Shown: piece after piece, positions 17,372 through 25,589 of the stretch
How the letters are laid out: each line of letters starts with the position of its first letter
How positions within the stretch are numbered: position 1 is the first letter of the stretch
From: RH-AL1 sp965198715
Lineage (GTDB): Bacteria > Pseudomonadota > Alphaproteobacteria > Rhizobiales > Beijerinckiaceae
Length of the DNA: 64,000 nt
NCBI GenBank assembly: GCA_965198715.1
Contig: CBDAPV010000001.1
Coordinates: 868,001 to 932,000 of the forward strand
Direction: 5' to 3'
Translations under genes and position numbers: made by a program
Notes under the pieces: model-generated
Told to the model about the DNA's origin: nothing
Database searches by the model: none
Seen by the model: only the letters and a program-made list of their open reading frames with translations

Positions 17372-17389
17372 AGGTCCTATCCTGGACCT
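17372..17389 (-). promoter_or_regulatory. Inverted-repeat operator of the PIN/HTH pair
   Basis: AGGTCC-TATCCT-GGACCT is a perfect 6-base inverted repeat placed immediately before the antitoxin-like start codon, where binding would block initiation. Confidence 0.55.
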
Positions 17390-17398
17390 TGACCGGGC

Positions 17399-17428
17399 TT
17401 GACATGCCGAGTCGCGAGGGAGTCTAAC
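17399..17428 (+). promoter_or_regulatory. Candidate promoter of the small RNA
   Basis: TTGACA at 17399-17404, 18 bases spacing, then TCTAAC at 17423-17428. No coding gene lies downstream on the plus strand before a terminator at 17489. Confidence 0.45.
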
Positions 17429-17434
17429 GTCCCT

Positions 17435-17517
17435 TGTGTAGGCGCTCAGCCGCAAGCCAACCAAGGCTCTTGCGGTGTTTGCACGAAGGCCGGAGGTCGC
17501 AACCCTCCGGCTTTTTT
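17435..17517 (+). ncRNA. Candidate small RNA, two hairpins ending in an intrinsic terminator
   Basis: An approximately 83-base transcript is suggested by a promoter-like pair upstream, a first hairpin CCGCAAG (17450-17456)/CTTGCGG (17469-17475), and a terminal GC hairpin followed by six T. There is no ORF of note. It lies divergent to the PIN/HTH pair and could regulate it, or be an independent regulator. The exact 5' end is estimated. Confidence 0.45.
17489..17517 (+). terminator. Rho-independent terminator
   Basis: Eight-base-pair stem GCCGGAGG (17489-17496)/CCTCCGGC (17504-17511) followed by TTTTTT. The T tract follows on the plus strand only, so transcription must come from the left on that strand. 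Confidence 0.85.
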
Positions 17518-17716
17518 CGTCATCGGCTTCGAATCAAACCGACCGCCAATCAAGACTCCCGATCAAAGAAGAGTCAAACTCCGCGTACGTTTCGCTGTGG
17601 ATGGCAACAGTTCACGCACTATCAAAATACGCAACGTACTCACTGGCGCGCGATGAGTACGTTAATCTGGGTGTCTGTTGATCAGGTGGGGCTGGCTGGG
17701 TTCGCTCGAACTGACT

Positions 17717-18394
17717 TCACGCCTGTAGAGCAGGCACTAGTCCGGCCCGGCCCAAGGCACGTATGACCGTCTGCGGATGCCATCTCCCACCCGATGGTGT
17801 CGCGACGCCCAGCGTCGTCAGCTCGGTAGCGATCGCCCGCGAGGACATGCCGCGCACCTTCATGTCGGCGAGCAGCGGTGCCAGGCTCCTCGCCCGCTCC
17901 AGTGCTGCGGCCTTGTTCAGGACCGAGAGGTGCTCGGCGCCATGCCGCCCGAGCTTGACGCCGCGCGCCTTCGCCGCCCGCAGCGCATCCTTGGTGCGAG
18001 CCGAGATCATCCTGCGCTCCTTTTCCGCCAGGGCGGCGTAGAGATGCAGCATGAAAGGGTCGGCATCGGAGCCCAGTTCCGCTGCGATGAACGGCACCCT
18101 CGAGGCCATCAGCCCGGCGATGAAGGCGACGTCGCGGGAGAGCCGATCGAGCTTGGCGACGACGATGGAGCAGCGGACCTTCTTCGCAGCCGCCAGCGCC
18201 GCCGCGAGCTGCGGCCGGCGCTCCAGGGCATCGGCGCCCTTGCCAGTCTCGACCTCGACGAACTCGCCCGTGACGGCGAGACCCTCGCGCTCGCAGAACT
18301 CGGCGATGGCACGACGCTGCGCCTCGAGACCGAGCCCGGAGCGGCCTTGCCGAGCGGTCGACACACGGATGTAGGCAATTGCCGCTCCAGCCAA
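17717..18394 (-). CDS. Small serine recombinase (resolvase/invertase family)
   Basis: A 225-residue resolvase: AYIRVSTARQGRSGLGLEAQ with the catalytic serine in IRVST, a VVAKLDRLSRD motif, the EKERRMISARTKDAL region, and a C-terminal HTH (GMSSRAIATELTTLGV). It starts at TTG 18394 with GGGAGC 8 bases upstream. It is flanked upstream by a 112-bp tandem repeat, which may contain its recombination or operator sites. A truncated second copy is at 15336-15503. Confidence 0.9.
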   Translation of the reverse strand: MAGAAIAYIRVSTARQGRSGLGLEAQRRAIAEFCEREGLAVTGEFVEVETGKGADALERRPQLAAALAAAKKVRCSIVVAKLDRLSRDVAFIAGLMASRVPFIAAELGSDADPFMLHLYAALAEKERRMISARTKDALRAAKARGVKLGRHGAEHLSVLNKAAALERARSLAPLLADMKVRGMSSRAIATELTTLGVATPSGGRWHPQTVIRALGRAGLVPALQA

Positions 18395-18494
18395 TTGAAG
18401 CTCCCAACAGCGTTTCGAGATATTTCACCGGCCTTCGCTCACGCCCGCTAAGACACGCTCGTTTCAACGAGCGATGCAAGCGCCTGGGTAATCG
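18383..18494. repeat. Long direct repeat unit 1 upstream of the resolvase
   Basis: About 112 bases, roughly 70% identical by eye to 18521-18633, with the shared blocks CGCTCC.GCCAATTGA, GCGTTTCGAGATATTTCAC and GGGTAATCG. It includes 29-bp motif copy B at 18453-18481, whose spacer makes the palindrome CGCTCGTT.AACGAGCG. It may be a res/operator array. Confidence 0.65.
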
Positions 18495-18520
18495 AGCGCC
18501 AAATGCCGACAGGCGCCGAC

Positions 18521-18633
18521 CGCTCCGGCCAATTGATCGCTCCCAATCGCGTTTCGAGATATTTCACGGGTTTTCGCTGATCGCCGCACAGGCACGCTCT
18601 ACTCGATTGGCGATGCGAACTGGCGGGTAATCG
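18521..18633. repeat. Long direct repeat unit 2 with 29-bp motif copy C
   Basis: Second copy of the repeat that begins inside the resolvase 5' end. It holds motif copy C at 18592-18620, the most divergent of the four (GCACGCTC-N10-GCGATGCGAAC). Spacing between the units is 138 bases, about 13 helical turns. Confidence 0.65.
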
Positions 18634-18698
18634 ACATCCTAAGACGTCAATTGGCCCGTTTAGGACCGCCTGATTGGAGGGCAAACCATGTTTACCGC

Positions 18699-18814
18699 TC
18701 AAATCATCCCCGCTCGAAGGTTGATTTGAGTTGATGTGACTTTCCGCGCAGAGGGGAAAACCCCCTTTGGGGTGTCAAATCAACCTGCGCGAAGGCCTCA
18801 AAATCAACCTGCGG
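18699..18814. repeat. AATCAACC-type short repeats in a gene-free stretch
   Basis: In the 18634-18943 gap, TCAAATCAACCTGCG (about 18775) and TCAAAATCAACCTGCG (about 18798) are direct repeats, with an inverted GGTTGATTTGA at about 18719 and a partial CTCAAATCATCC near 18698. A GGGGAAAACCCC hairpin lies between. Operator or iteron-like function is possible. Confidence 0.5.
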
Positions 18815-18943
18815 GGGGGTGGGCGGGAGCAGACACTCGCGGACGCTCGTTTGCCAGTGACAGGCCGGGCGAGAAACGACAGCAAATCGGTCCTTTAGAA
18901 AGGAAGAGCGGCGGCTTCGGGCCGACGCCGCTCGTCAGCTTGA

Positions 18944-19423
18944 TCATCCCACGATGCGATATACCCGGCCGCGGCCTTCGATCGCCTCTGACCCGACATG
19001 CAGGCCGAGCTTCTTCTTCAGCGCTCCAGCGATCGCGCCGCGGACGGTGTGAGGCTTCCAGCCGAACGCAACGACGATCTCGTCGATGCTGGCACCTTCC
19101 GGCGCTCCGAGCATCGCGATGAGCTGCGCCTGCTTGGTGCCGGTGCGCGGCTTGCGACCTCCGCCTTCGATCGCAGCGGGCTCCGAGTTGGCGATTGCCG
19201 GTAATTGGATCGGTAGCCCCAGCGCCTGGTGGCCGGCATCGCTGATCACGAGCCTCTCCTGGCCACCTTCACCGACCGCAACAGACAGGCCCTTCGCCAC
19301 CAGGGCATCACAGACCTTGGCGATGGCGCCGCCGCGAAGGTGCGAGGGCAGCGGCAGGATCGCGCCGTCGGTGCGCGCCGCGGCGGCGGTGAGGACGGCG
19401 GCCTGCGTGTCGGTGAGCTTCAT
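18944..19423 (-). CDS. DUF3489 domain protein (copy 2)
   Basis: A 159-residue paralogue of the gene at 14698-15156: KLTDTQAAVLTAAAARTDGA at the N-terminus, and TKQAQLIAMLGAPEGA and KPHTVRGAIAGALKKKLGL in the DUF3489 half. The ATG at 19423 follows GGAGATC-type bases. The 120-base leader shares GAAGGTTCGCAG and GGCGGCTGGAACC blocks with copy 1, which can pair through GGTTC/GAACC, and motif copy D sits at its far end. Probably DNA-binding; function unknown. Confidence 0.87.
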   Translation of the reverse strand: MKLTDTQAAVLTAAAARTDGAILPLPSHLRGGAIAKVCDALVAKGLSVAVGEGGQERLVISDAGHQALGLPIQLPAIANSEPAAIEGGGRKPRTGTKQAQLIAMLGAPEGASIDEIVVAFGWKPHTVRGAIAGALKKKLGLHVGSEAIEGRGRVYRIVG

Positions 19424-19544
19424 CGGAGATCTCCCAGCGGGCGGCCGAAGCGGCAGCCCCACTGGACGAAGGTTCGCAGACGCTATCCAGGCGGCTGGAA
19501 CCGATTTGCCGATCGCAAGCCTTCGGCCGATCCGCTGATTGGAC

Positions 19545-19573
19545 ACACGCTCTTTAAGCGCTGCGATGCAAGC
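19545..19573 (-). repeat. 29-bp motif copy D
   Basis: ACACGCTC-N10-GCGATGCAAGC, 122 bases upstream of the second DUF3489 gene, the same distance as copy A from the first. Confidence 0.6.
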
Positions 19574-19638
19574 CCGCTTAGGCGCTATAGGTCCATCGCC
19601 TTGCCGATCTTCAGGCCGGGCTGGACGAAGGAGATCCG

Positions 19639-20628
19639 GTGTCGACGATACCCACTCTGCTGACCCACAGCGGGAAATTCCATTGTGACGATGCGCTCGC
19701 CTACGCGACCCTCAGGCTCGCGCTTGGTCTCGAGGCGGTCGGAGACGATCACTGGCTGGTCCGGACCCGCGACAAAGACAAGATCGCAGCCGCCGACATC
19801 GTGTTCGACGTTGGTGGCGTTCACGACGACGCGACGAGTCGATTCGACCATCATCAGCGCGGCGCCCCCGTCCGTGTCGACGACGCCGTCCCGTTCAGCG
19901 CCGCAGGTCTCGTATGGCAGATCCATGGCACTGCCGCCGTCCGGGCAATTCTCCCGCCCGAAAAGGCGGACGCTGCCGCGGCCGTTGCCAAGGTCATCGA
20001 CGATACGCTGATCCGACGCATCGACATGCTCGACAACGGCGTCGGCGAACCCGGCAACACACTCGAGTTGTCGTCGCTTATCGAGGATTTCAACGGCACG
20101 TGGGACTCCGATTGGGACAGCGCTGCGGAGGATGCCGCGTTTATCGAGGCCGCCGACATGGCACGTGACGTCCTGAAGCGCCGCGTCACGCGCGTCCAAG
20201 CCCGCTTTGCGGCGGACGCGATCGTGCTCGAGGCGCATGCCCGATCCGCCGATCCCCGGATCCTGGAACTTGATCGAGGCATGCCTTGGCAGGAGCCGGT
20301 GTTTTCACACGGTCTCGACGTCCTCTATGCGGTCTACCCCGTGCCCGGCGGCAACTGGATGATCGGCGCCATGCCGCCGGAACGTAACTCTTTCGCGCAA
20401 AGGCTGCCTTTGCCGGCGGCGTGGGCCGGTCTGCAAGACGAGGCTCTCAGGGCAGCGTCAGGCATCGAGGATGCCGTCTTTGTACACGCCAAGCGGTTCG
20501 TCGCCTCTGCAAGGTCGCGGGCCGGTGCGATGGCTATGGCAAAGGCGGCGATCCAGTGTTCAGTCCGCGAGCTTAAACCTACAGACGACATCCCCGCTTT
20601 CGAAGCTGCGGCGCGAACATTGGCGTGA
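19639..20628 (+). CDS. MYG1 family protein (DHH-like metal-dependent hydrolase)
   Basis: A 329-residue MYG1-type protein: THSGKFHCDDALAYATLR (HxD-type metal site), DVGG near 58 and RFDHHQRG (DHH) near 69-76, and a C-terminal block ending with VHAKRFVASARSRAGAMAMA. The GTG start at 19639 has AAGGAGAT upstream. MYG1 homologues are 3'-5' RNA exonucleases in eukaryotes; the bacterial role is less clear. It appears complete and stands alone, transcribed opposite to the ABC gene that follows. Confidence 0.9.
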   Translation: MSTIPTLLTHSGKFHCDDALAYATLRLALGLEAVGDDHWLVRTRDKDKIAAADIVFDVGGVHDDATSRFDHHQRGAPVRVDDAVPFSAAGLVWQIHGTAAVRAILPPEKADAAAAVAKVIDDTLIRRIDMLDNGVGEPGNTLELSSLIEDFNGTWDSDWDSAAEDAAFIEAADMARDVLKRRVTRVQARFAADAIVLEAHARSADPRILELDRGMPWQEPVFSHGLDVLYAVYPVPGGNWMIGAMPPERNSFAQRLPLPAAWAGLQDEALRAASGIEDAVFVHAKRFVASARSRAGAMAMAKAAIQCSVRELKPTDDIPAFEAAARTLA

Positions 20629-20653
20629 CAGCGCGCCAGCCGGGCCTTGATCA

Positions 20654-22523
20654 TTACTCAAGCTCACGTCGTTCAGCGCTACTAGCGGTAGCCCGACGCC
20701 TGCAGTTCAAATAGCGCCGCATAGCGTCCGCCGATCGACAGAGCTCAGCATGCGAACCGGCTTCCTCGACGCGCCCGTCTTCCAGAACCACGATGCGATC
20801 GGCCATGCGGACCGTCGAGAAGCGGTGCGAGATGATCAGACAGGTCCGCCCCTGGGACAGCTCACGGAACCTGAGGAAGACCTCGTACTCGGCCCGGGCG
20901 TCGAGCGCCGCCGTGGGTTCGTCGAGGACCAGCACGTCGCCGTCGCGCATGTAGGCGCGGGCGATCGCCATCTTCTGCCACTCGCCGCCCGACAGTTCGA
21001 CGCCGTCCTTGAACCGCCGTCCCAGCGGCTGGGCGTAGCCTAACGGGAGGCGATCGATGACCCGATCGGCCAGGGCGCGCTCGGCGGCATCGACGACTTT
21101 CTCGCGTTCGTCGACGCGGGCGATCGAGCCGACGCCGATGTTCTCGGATGCCGAGAAGCTGTAGTGCACAAAATCCTGGAGGATGAGCGCGATACGCGAG
21201 CGCAATGTCTCGAGATCGAAGTGGCGGAGATCGATCCCGTCGATGGTGATGCGCCCCTCGGTGGGATCGTAGAGGGCGCGACAGCAGCTTCACGATCGTC
21301 GTCTTGCCGGCGCCGTTCTCGCCGACCAGCGCCACCACCTCTCCGGCGCGGATCTCGAGGTCGAGATGGCGCACGGCCCACCGTTCGGCGTCGTGGTAGC
21401 GAAAGCCCACGTTTTCAAAACGGATGCCAGAGCGGATCGGGGCGGGAAAAGCTGTTGCTCTGTCGGGCGAGCGGATGGCCGGCACGATGTCGAAGAAGGA
21501 GAAAAGGTCATCGAGATAGACGGCCTGGGAGGCGAGTTGCGAGAAGCCGAGCAGCAGGCCTTCCAGCAGTGAACGGAGCCGCAGGAGGGATCCGGCGAGG
21601 AAGCCGAGGTCGCCGATGGTGATCGAGCCGTCGAGCGTGCGCCAGAGGATCACGGCGTAGCCCGCGTAGTAGCTGAGCGCACTGATGGTCGCGAACAAGC
21701 CGCCCCACAAGGCGCGGCGCGCGGCCAGGCGCCGGGTCTCGCCGTACATGAGGTCGGAGAGGCTCGCGAAGCGATCGGACAGGAAGCTCTCGAGAGCGAA
21801 GAGCTTGATCTCCTTGGCCGTCTCGACGCTCGCCCCGAGGTAGCGAAGGTAGTCCACCTGGCGGCGCTCCGGCGTGCGCCCGAAGGCGAGACGATAGCCT
21901 TCACGATTGAAGTGGAGCTCGCCCAGCGCCGCCGGGACGAGCGCCAGTGCGAGGAGGACGAGCAGCCAAGGCGCATAGGCGGCGAAGCCAATCGCCAGCG
22001 CCACCACCGTCACGGCATCCTGGGCTTGTCCGAAGACGAGCTGCAGGATGGAGGATCGGCCCGTGACCTGGCGGCGGGCGCGGTCTAGCCGATCCTGCTG
22101 ATCGGACGACTCGAACTGCTCGAGGTAGAGCGTGGCTGCGTGGCGCATCAGGGCGAGGCTGGCGGAGTCCGAGTAGCGTTGGCCGAGCAGGTCCCCAACG
22201 AAGGTGCTGGCTCGACCCAGGAGATCGGACAGGATGCCGAGAGCGGCTTCCGCCAGGACGAGCAGGGCGACGTGGGTGAGGCGGCCCGCGACCAACCAGT
22301 CGCTGAAGCCTGGCCCGGGATGGGGTAGGCGTGCTTGGGCCACGACGGCGTCGATGATGAGCTTGCCGACGTAAAGCGCCGCCGTTGGCAGGATGGCGCG
22401 TAGGAGGCGCAGGCCGACGGTCGCCAGGGTCAGGCCCGGGCTGGTGCTCCAGACCAGCCGAAACAGCCTCGGGAGGTTGCGCAGGGCACCGAAACGGTCG
22501 CGCAAAGCGGCCGCAGGGTTCAC
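20654..22523 (-). pseudogene. ABC exporter (membrane plus ATPase domain), frameshifted
   Basis: One half-transporter gene of about 620 codons. The first 430 residues form the six-helix membrane domain and reach Walker A GENGAGKTT and IVKLLSR. The frame then shifts, and the remaining ATPase domain (RIALILQDF, VELSGGEWQKM signature, VLVLDEPTAALDA Walker B, IISHRFSTVRMAD) is in another frame. The break is in the GGG/CCC run at 21274-21276, where one extra base explains it. It is either a recent mutation or a sequencing error, since both parts are otherwise well preserved. Substrate is unknown. Confidence 0.85.
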
Positions 22524-22592
22524 GCAGTGCTCGCGACGATCATGATGGCTCTATAGGGGATCCTCGTCATCGTTGTCGCGCATGCTCGGCGC

Positions 22593-22826
22593 ATGGTCGG
22601 TAGGAAGCAGATCGTGACGCCAGCCACCATGAAGAAGCTGCGGAAGCTGGCGAACGGGCTGACGGCCGAGGATCTCCGCGCGCTTGCCATCGATTGCAAG
22701 ATGCCGGAAGCGACCCATCGCCAGCTTCCCGGCTTGGTCGACGCGCTCGTTGCCGACCATCACGACGCGTTGCTCGACCGGCTCGAGCTGCGGATCAATG
22801 AGGTGGCGAAGGAAGCCGCGACCTAA
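22593..22826 (+). CDS. Small conserved hypothetical protein (paralogue at 35.8 kb)
   Basis: A 77-residue protein containing TPATMKKLRKLANGLTAEDL and LPGLVDALVADHHDALLDRL. A degraded relative is at 35771-35982. It is helical with no recognised domain. It lies just after the divergent ABC gene and has its own promoter region. Confidence 0.6.
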   Translation: MVGRKQIVTPATMKKLRKLANGLTAEDLRALAIDCKMPEATHRQLPGLVDALVADHHDALLDRLELRINEVAKEAAT

Positions 22827-22903
22827 ACGCGCCTGACGGAACGCACCCGGCGCCGTAGCGATGAGCCGTCAGTCGCTATAGCGAGCGGCAGCAGGACAAG
22901 AAC

Positions 22904-23170
22904 ATGAAGACGACCATCATTGCCGCCACTTCGGCCGCTATCCTTCTCGCCGCGACCTCCGCTGTCTTTGCGCAACAGGGTACGACGCTCGCCGGACCTG
23001 CACAGGGCAGCAAGGCGAACGGCGAATCCTCGACGGCGCCTTCTGAGAGCGGAGCGAATAGCGGTTTGATGACCCGCGGCGGCGCGATGACCGGTAGAAG
23101 TGACAGCGCAGCGCCAGGCGCACCGTCCGGCACCGGCGGAACCGGCTTCGGCGCCACGACGACGCGTTGA
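22904..23170 (+). CDS. Small secreted glycine/serine-rich protein
   Basis: An 88-residue product with a clear Sec signal peptide (KTTIIAATSAAILLAATSAV, then FAQQG with cleavage after A). The mature part is rich in Gly, Ser, Thr and Ala and probably disordered. Likely periplasmic; no function recognised. Confidence 0.7.
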   Translation: MKTTIIAATSAAILLAATSAVFAQQGTTLAGPAQGSKANGESSTAPSESGANSGLMTRGGAMTGRSDSAAPGAPSGTGGTGFGATTTR

Positions 23171-23236
23171 TCTGATTCTCAGCAGCAAGATCTTTGAAGA
23201 AGCCCTGCCTGCACGCTTGCGGCAGGGCTTGCCTGT

Positions 23237-23503
23237 TCACTCTCGCCCGTACACCTGCCCGTCCAGCACGTGTTCATCCGGCACAAGGATCCAGTGGCGC
23301 ATCGCCTCGAGCTCGTCGGCCTTGTCACGCGCGGCGCCGTAGTCCGTCGCCAACACGTCGAGCTTGGCGATGCGCCAGTTCTGCGGACGAAATGGCCCGG
23401 GCAGCGGCTTGAGGTGGAGCCCGATACAGCTTGGCGCGTCCATGCGCACCAGCTCGATCATTATGGCGCGGAGGCGACCCGCGGCGACGTACTGCAGTCC
23501 CAT
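23237..23503 (-). CDS. Hypothetical protein
   Basis: An 88-residue soluble protein (MGLQYVAAGRLRAIMIELVR start, ending VLDGQVYGRE). A longer in-frame start exists at 23548, but residues before MGLQ are arginine-rich and look untranslated. No family recognised. Confidence 0.5.
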   Translation of the reverse strand: MGLQYVAAGRLRAIMIELVRMDAPSCIGLHLKPLPGPFRPQNWRIAKLDVLATDYGAARDKADELEAMRHWILVPDEHVLDGQVYGRE

Positions 23504-23544
23504 GGCCACAGAGCCAAGCCGAGCGGCCCGGCGCGGACGGGCGA

Positions 23545-23676
23545 TCATCCATGATGGCCGATGATGACTAGGCCTGCAAAGACGCCGGTAAAAACTGCCG
23601 ATGCAACGATCGCGATCAAGAGCTTCGGCTCAATCGGCTTTGGCTTTGGTTGGATGCCCTTGCGCGGCTTCTTCAT
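23545..23676 (-). CDS. Single-span membrane micro-protein
   Basis: A 43-residue protein: basic proline-rich N-terminus (KKPRKGIQPKPKPIEPK) and one hydrophobic span (LLIAIVASAVFTGVFAGLVI) ending HHG. ATG 23676 has GGAG 9 bases upstream. Such small proteins are common hypothetical genes in Hyphomicrobiales. Confidence 0.6.
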   Translation of the reverse strand: MKKPRKGIQPKPKPIEPKLLIAIVASAVFTGVFAGLVIIGHHG

Positions 23677-23768
23677 AAACGTCGACTCCGTGCATAGCGT
23701 TACGTTTTCGTGGCTCGTTCGAGTACGACAAAGTCGAGGCTCGCAAGGACTTGGCGGCGCAAGCGCCC

Positions 23769-23903
23769 CTATCTCTTGATGCCTCCGTCGACCAAGGCGG
23801 ACCGTTCGCGCTGCGCTGCTGGCCGGTTCAAATACATGTCCCAAGCGAGAAGAGCCGGGATTGGGATCATGATGGCGAAGAAGATCCAGTCGAACATGTG
23901 CAT
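23769..23903 (-). CDS. Single-span membrane micro-protein
   Basis: A 44-residue frame with AGAGGAAG 7 bases before the ATG. The N-terminus MHMFDWIFFAIMIPIPALLA is hydrophobic, followed by a charged tail ending GGIKR. Same direction as the preceding micro-protein. Called from the ribosome site and the membrane-like composition. Confidence 0.5.
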   Translation of the reverse strand: MHMFDWIFFAIMIPIPALLAWDMYLNRPAAQRERSALVDGGIKR

Positions 23904-23985
23904 GGTCAGGTCTTCCTCTTCAGGGCGTCCCGCGGCACAAGATGGCGGCCTGTTGAAAGTTCCGAAGCGCTCGATGTTACGGCCG

Positions 23986-24354
23986 ATGAAGCTTGCGATA
24001 ATCTCGACGCTGGCGTCCTGGCTTGTTTTCGCCGCGCCGGCCTATGGCGCCGACGGTCTAACCGGCGAGCACATGGTCGAAGTCGAGGCCTTCGCCCGCA
24101 TCATGGCCGACGTCCGCACCGCGGCGGAACGCTGCCCGGAGCTCTCCGTCGACTGGTCCGCCGTCAACGCGCAGAAGGAGCGCCTGCACATCGCGGACGC
24201 CGACTACTTGGCTTTCCGGAAGAAGGCGCACGATCTTGCAAGCGGTATCGACGACAACCTTGGCGACGATCGCGCGGTGGCTCCTTGGTGCGTGGACGTG
24301 TTCGCCCGTTATGGGCCTCAGGGAAGCGCGAAGGCGGGGCTCCTGCGTCGATGA
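23986..24354 (+). CDS. Exported hypothetical protein
   Basis: A 122-residue protein with a signal peptide (MKLAIISTLASWLVFAAPAY, then GADG). The mature part has two cysteines (RCPELS and PWCVDVF), probably disulphide-bonded in the periplasm. The stop overlaps the next start as ATGA, so it is co-translated with the HNH-like exported protein. Confidence 0.7.
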   Translation: MKLAIISTLASWLVFAAPAYGADGLTGEHMVEVEAFARIMADVRTAAERCPELSVDWSAVNAQKERLHIADADYLAFRKKAHDLASGIDDNLGDDRAVAPWCVDVFARYGPQGSAKAGLLRR

Positions 24355-24827
24355 GCCGGCTTCTGAAGGCGTTCGCGGCTGCAGGCCTCTTGTGTGCCGC
24401 CGGCGCGGCGCACGGCCAGGAGCTGGCGCGCCCCGACCCGTTCATGACGCCGGGCGCCGTCGATCCAAGCGTCACCCTCGCCGACATCTGCACCGGCACG
24501 ACGAAGACGCGCCGCCACGTCTCTCCGGCGACCCGGGCCAGGGTGCTGCGCGACTACAACGTGTCGGACACGGCGAGCGTTGGCATGGAGATGGACCACC
24601 TCATCCCGCTAGCTCTGGGCGGCGCCAACACGGCGGCCAACCTGTGGCCCGAACCGGCGCCCGACTACGAGATCAAGGATCACCTGGAGGTCGAGCTGCA
24701 GCGCCGCGTGTGCGTCGCTTATCGCACGTTGACGCCGGCGGAGGCGGAGCAGGTTCTCGCCCAAACGCGACGCGAGATCGCCGACGATTGGGTGAAGGCT
24801 GCAGCGACGTACCTGGACCAGCGTTAG
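24351..24827 (+). CDS. Exported HNH-like protein
   Basis: A 158-residue protein with an N-terminal signal peptide (LLKAFAAAGLLCAAGAAHG, cleavage near QELA). It contains an HNH-type core EMDHLIPLALGGANTAANLW with downstream YEIKDHLE, as in exported HNH endonuclease-like proteins. It has one cysteine in DICTG and one in RRVCVA. Translationally coupled to the upstream exported gene. Nuclease activity is inferred from the motif only. Confidence 0.75.
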   Translation: MSRLLKAFAAAGLLCAAGAAHGQELARPDPFMTPGAVDPSVTLADICTGTTKTRRHVSPATRARVLRDYNVSDTASVGMEMDHLIPLALGGANTAANLWPEPAPDYEIKDHLEVELQRRVCVAYRTLTPAEAEQVLAQTRREIADDWVKAAATYLDQR

Positions 24828-24871
24828 CGGGTCTCGACTCAGGTTGCAGATGTTCGTTATTCGCTCGAGCT

Positions 24872-25150
24872 ATGCCTGTCAGAATTCCTCACGTTGTGGT
24901 TCGGATCGGATGCTCGCGCTGCGCTCGGAAGGGGCAGTACCGGCTCGCACGGCTTGCCGATCGATACGGGGCCGAGATCGAGATGACGGCGCTACTCAGC
25001 CAGCTGGCGGGCGACTGCAGCTTCCGCGACGTCCGCCGTGGCTCGGCGGAGTTTTGCCGAGCGCTCTACCGGGATCTGTCCGGCCCACGGCCGCCTGATC
25101 GGCCGACGGGAACAATGCGGCCGAGGATCGCGGGAGGCCGAGCGGCCTGA
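24872..25150 (+). CDS. Small protein with a CxxC motif, paralogue of 29055-29336
   Basis: A 92-residue protein. VRIGCSRCARKGQYRLARLA has a CxxC pair, and GDCSFRDVRRGSAEFCRALY has two further cysteines, so a zinc ribbon is plausible. It is nearly identical in plan to a second gene 4 kb away. Conserved in related bacteria as a hypothetical protein; function unknown. Confidence 0.7.
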   Translation: MPVRIPHVVVRIGCSRCARKGQYRLARLADRYGAEIEMTALLSQLAGDCSFRDVRRGSAEFCRALYRDLSGPRPPDRPTGTMRPRIAGGRAA

Positions 25151-25187
25151 TGAGTGAGCCAAACGCGAGCGGGACGGTTGCCGCCTC

Positions 25188-25334
25188 ATGGACACCCTGA
25201 TCCGCTTCTTCCCATTCGTTTTTGCCTTGGTGGCCGTTGTCGCCTTCGTCTTCATATTTTGGGTGCTTGTTGGCCACGACGCCGGTAGGTTGGAGACGCG
25301 GCGTAGACGCGCTGTTCGTCATAGCGGCAAATAG
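25188..25334 (+). CDS. Single-span membrane micro-protein
   Basis: A 48-residue frame with a long hydrophobic helix (FFPFVFALVAVVAFVFIFWV) and a basic tail (RRRRAVRHSGK). It lies between two supported genes on the same strand. The ribosome site is weak. Confidence 0.4.
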   Translation: MDTLIRFFPFVFALVAVVAFVFIFWVLVGHDAGRLETRRRRAVRHSGK

Positions 25335-25359
25335 GAATGAGGACACGACAGGAGCGGAG

Positions 25360-25584
25360 ATGGCAAACCCGATCGATGTCGATGTCGGTGCGCGCCTGCG
25401 ACGACGGCGGGAACAGCTTGGCATTCCGCGCGAGGGGCTGGGGACTATCTTGGCCTTGCCTGTCGCTAGGATCGATCGACTGGAGGCAGGCGCCGCCCGG
25501 ATCTATCCAGCGACGATGATCACGCTCTGCAAAGCACTCGACGTCTCAGTCGCCTACTTCCTAGAGGGTCTGACGCTCGGCTGA
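25360..25584 (+). CDS. XRE-family transcriptional regulator
   Basis: A 74-residue Cro/CI-type helix-turn-helix protein: VGARLRRRREQLGIPREGLG, then LPVARIDRLEAGAARI and the LCKALDVSVAYFLEGL ending typical of this family. ATG 25360 follows GGAGCGGAG. It ends 5 bases before the convergent LuxR gene. Confidence 0.85.
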   Translation: MANPIDVDVGARLRRRREQLGIPREGLGTILALPVARIDRLEAGAARIYPATMITLCKALDVSVAYFLEGLTLG

Positions 25585-25589
25585 GCGGC

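Noticed and set aside
17481..17517. tRNA T-arm-like sequence (GGAGG-TCGCAAC-CCTCC)
   Set aside because: Loop lacks the TTCRA pattern and no acceptor, D or anticodon arms fit; it is better explained as an intrinsic terminator.
15274..19573. The 29-bp motif read as a sigma70 promoter (TTGCAT on the minus strand)
   Set aside because: The matching -10 positions (GTGTGT, GTGTCT, GTGCCT, GTGTCC) do not resemble a -10 box, so a protein-binding site is preferred.
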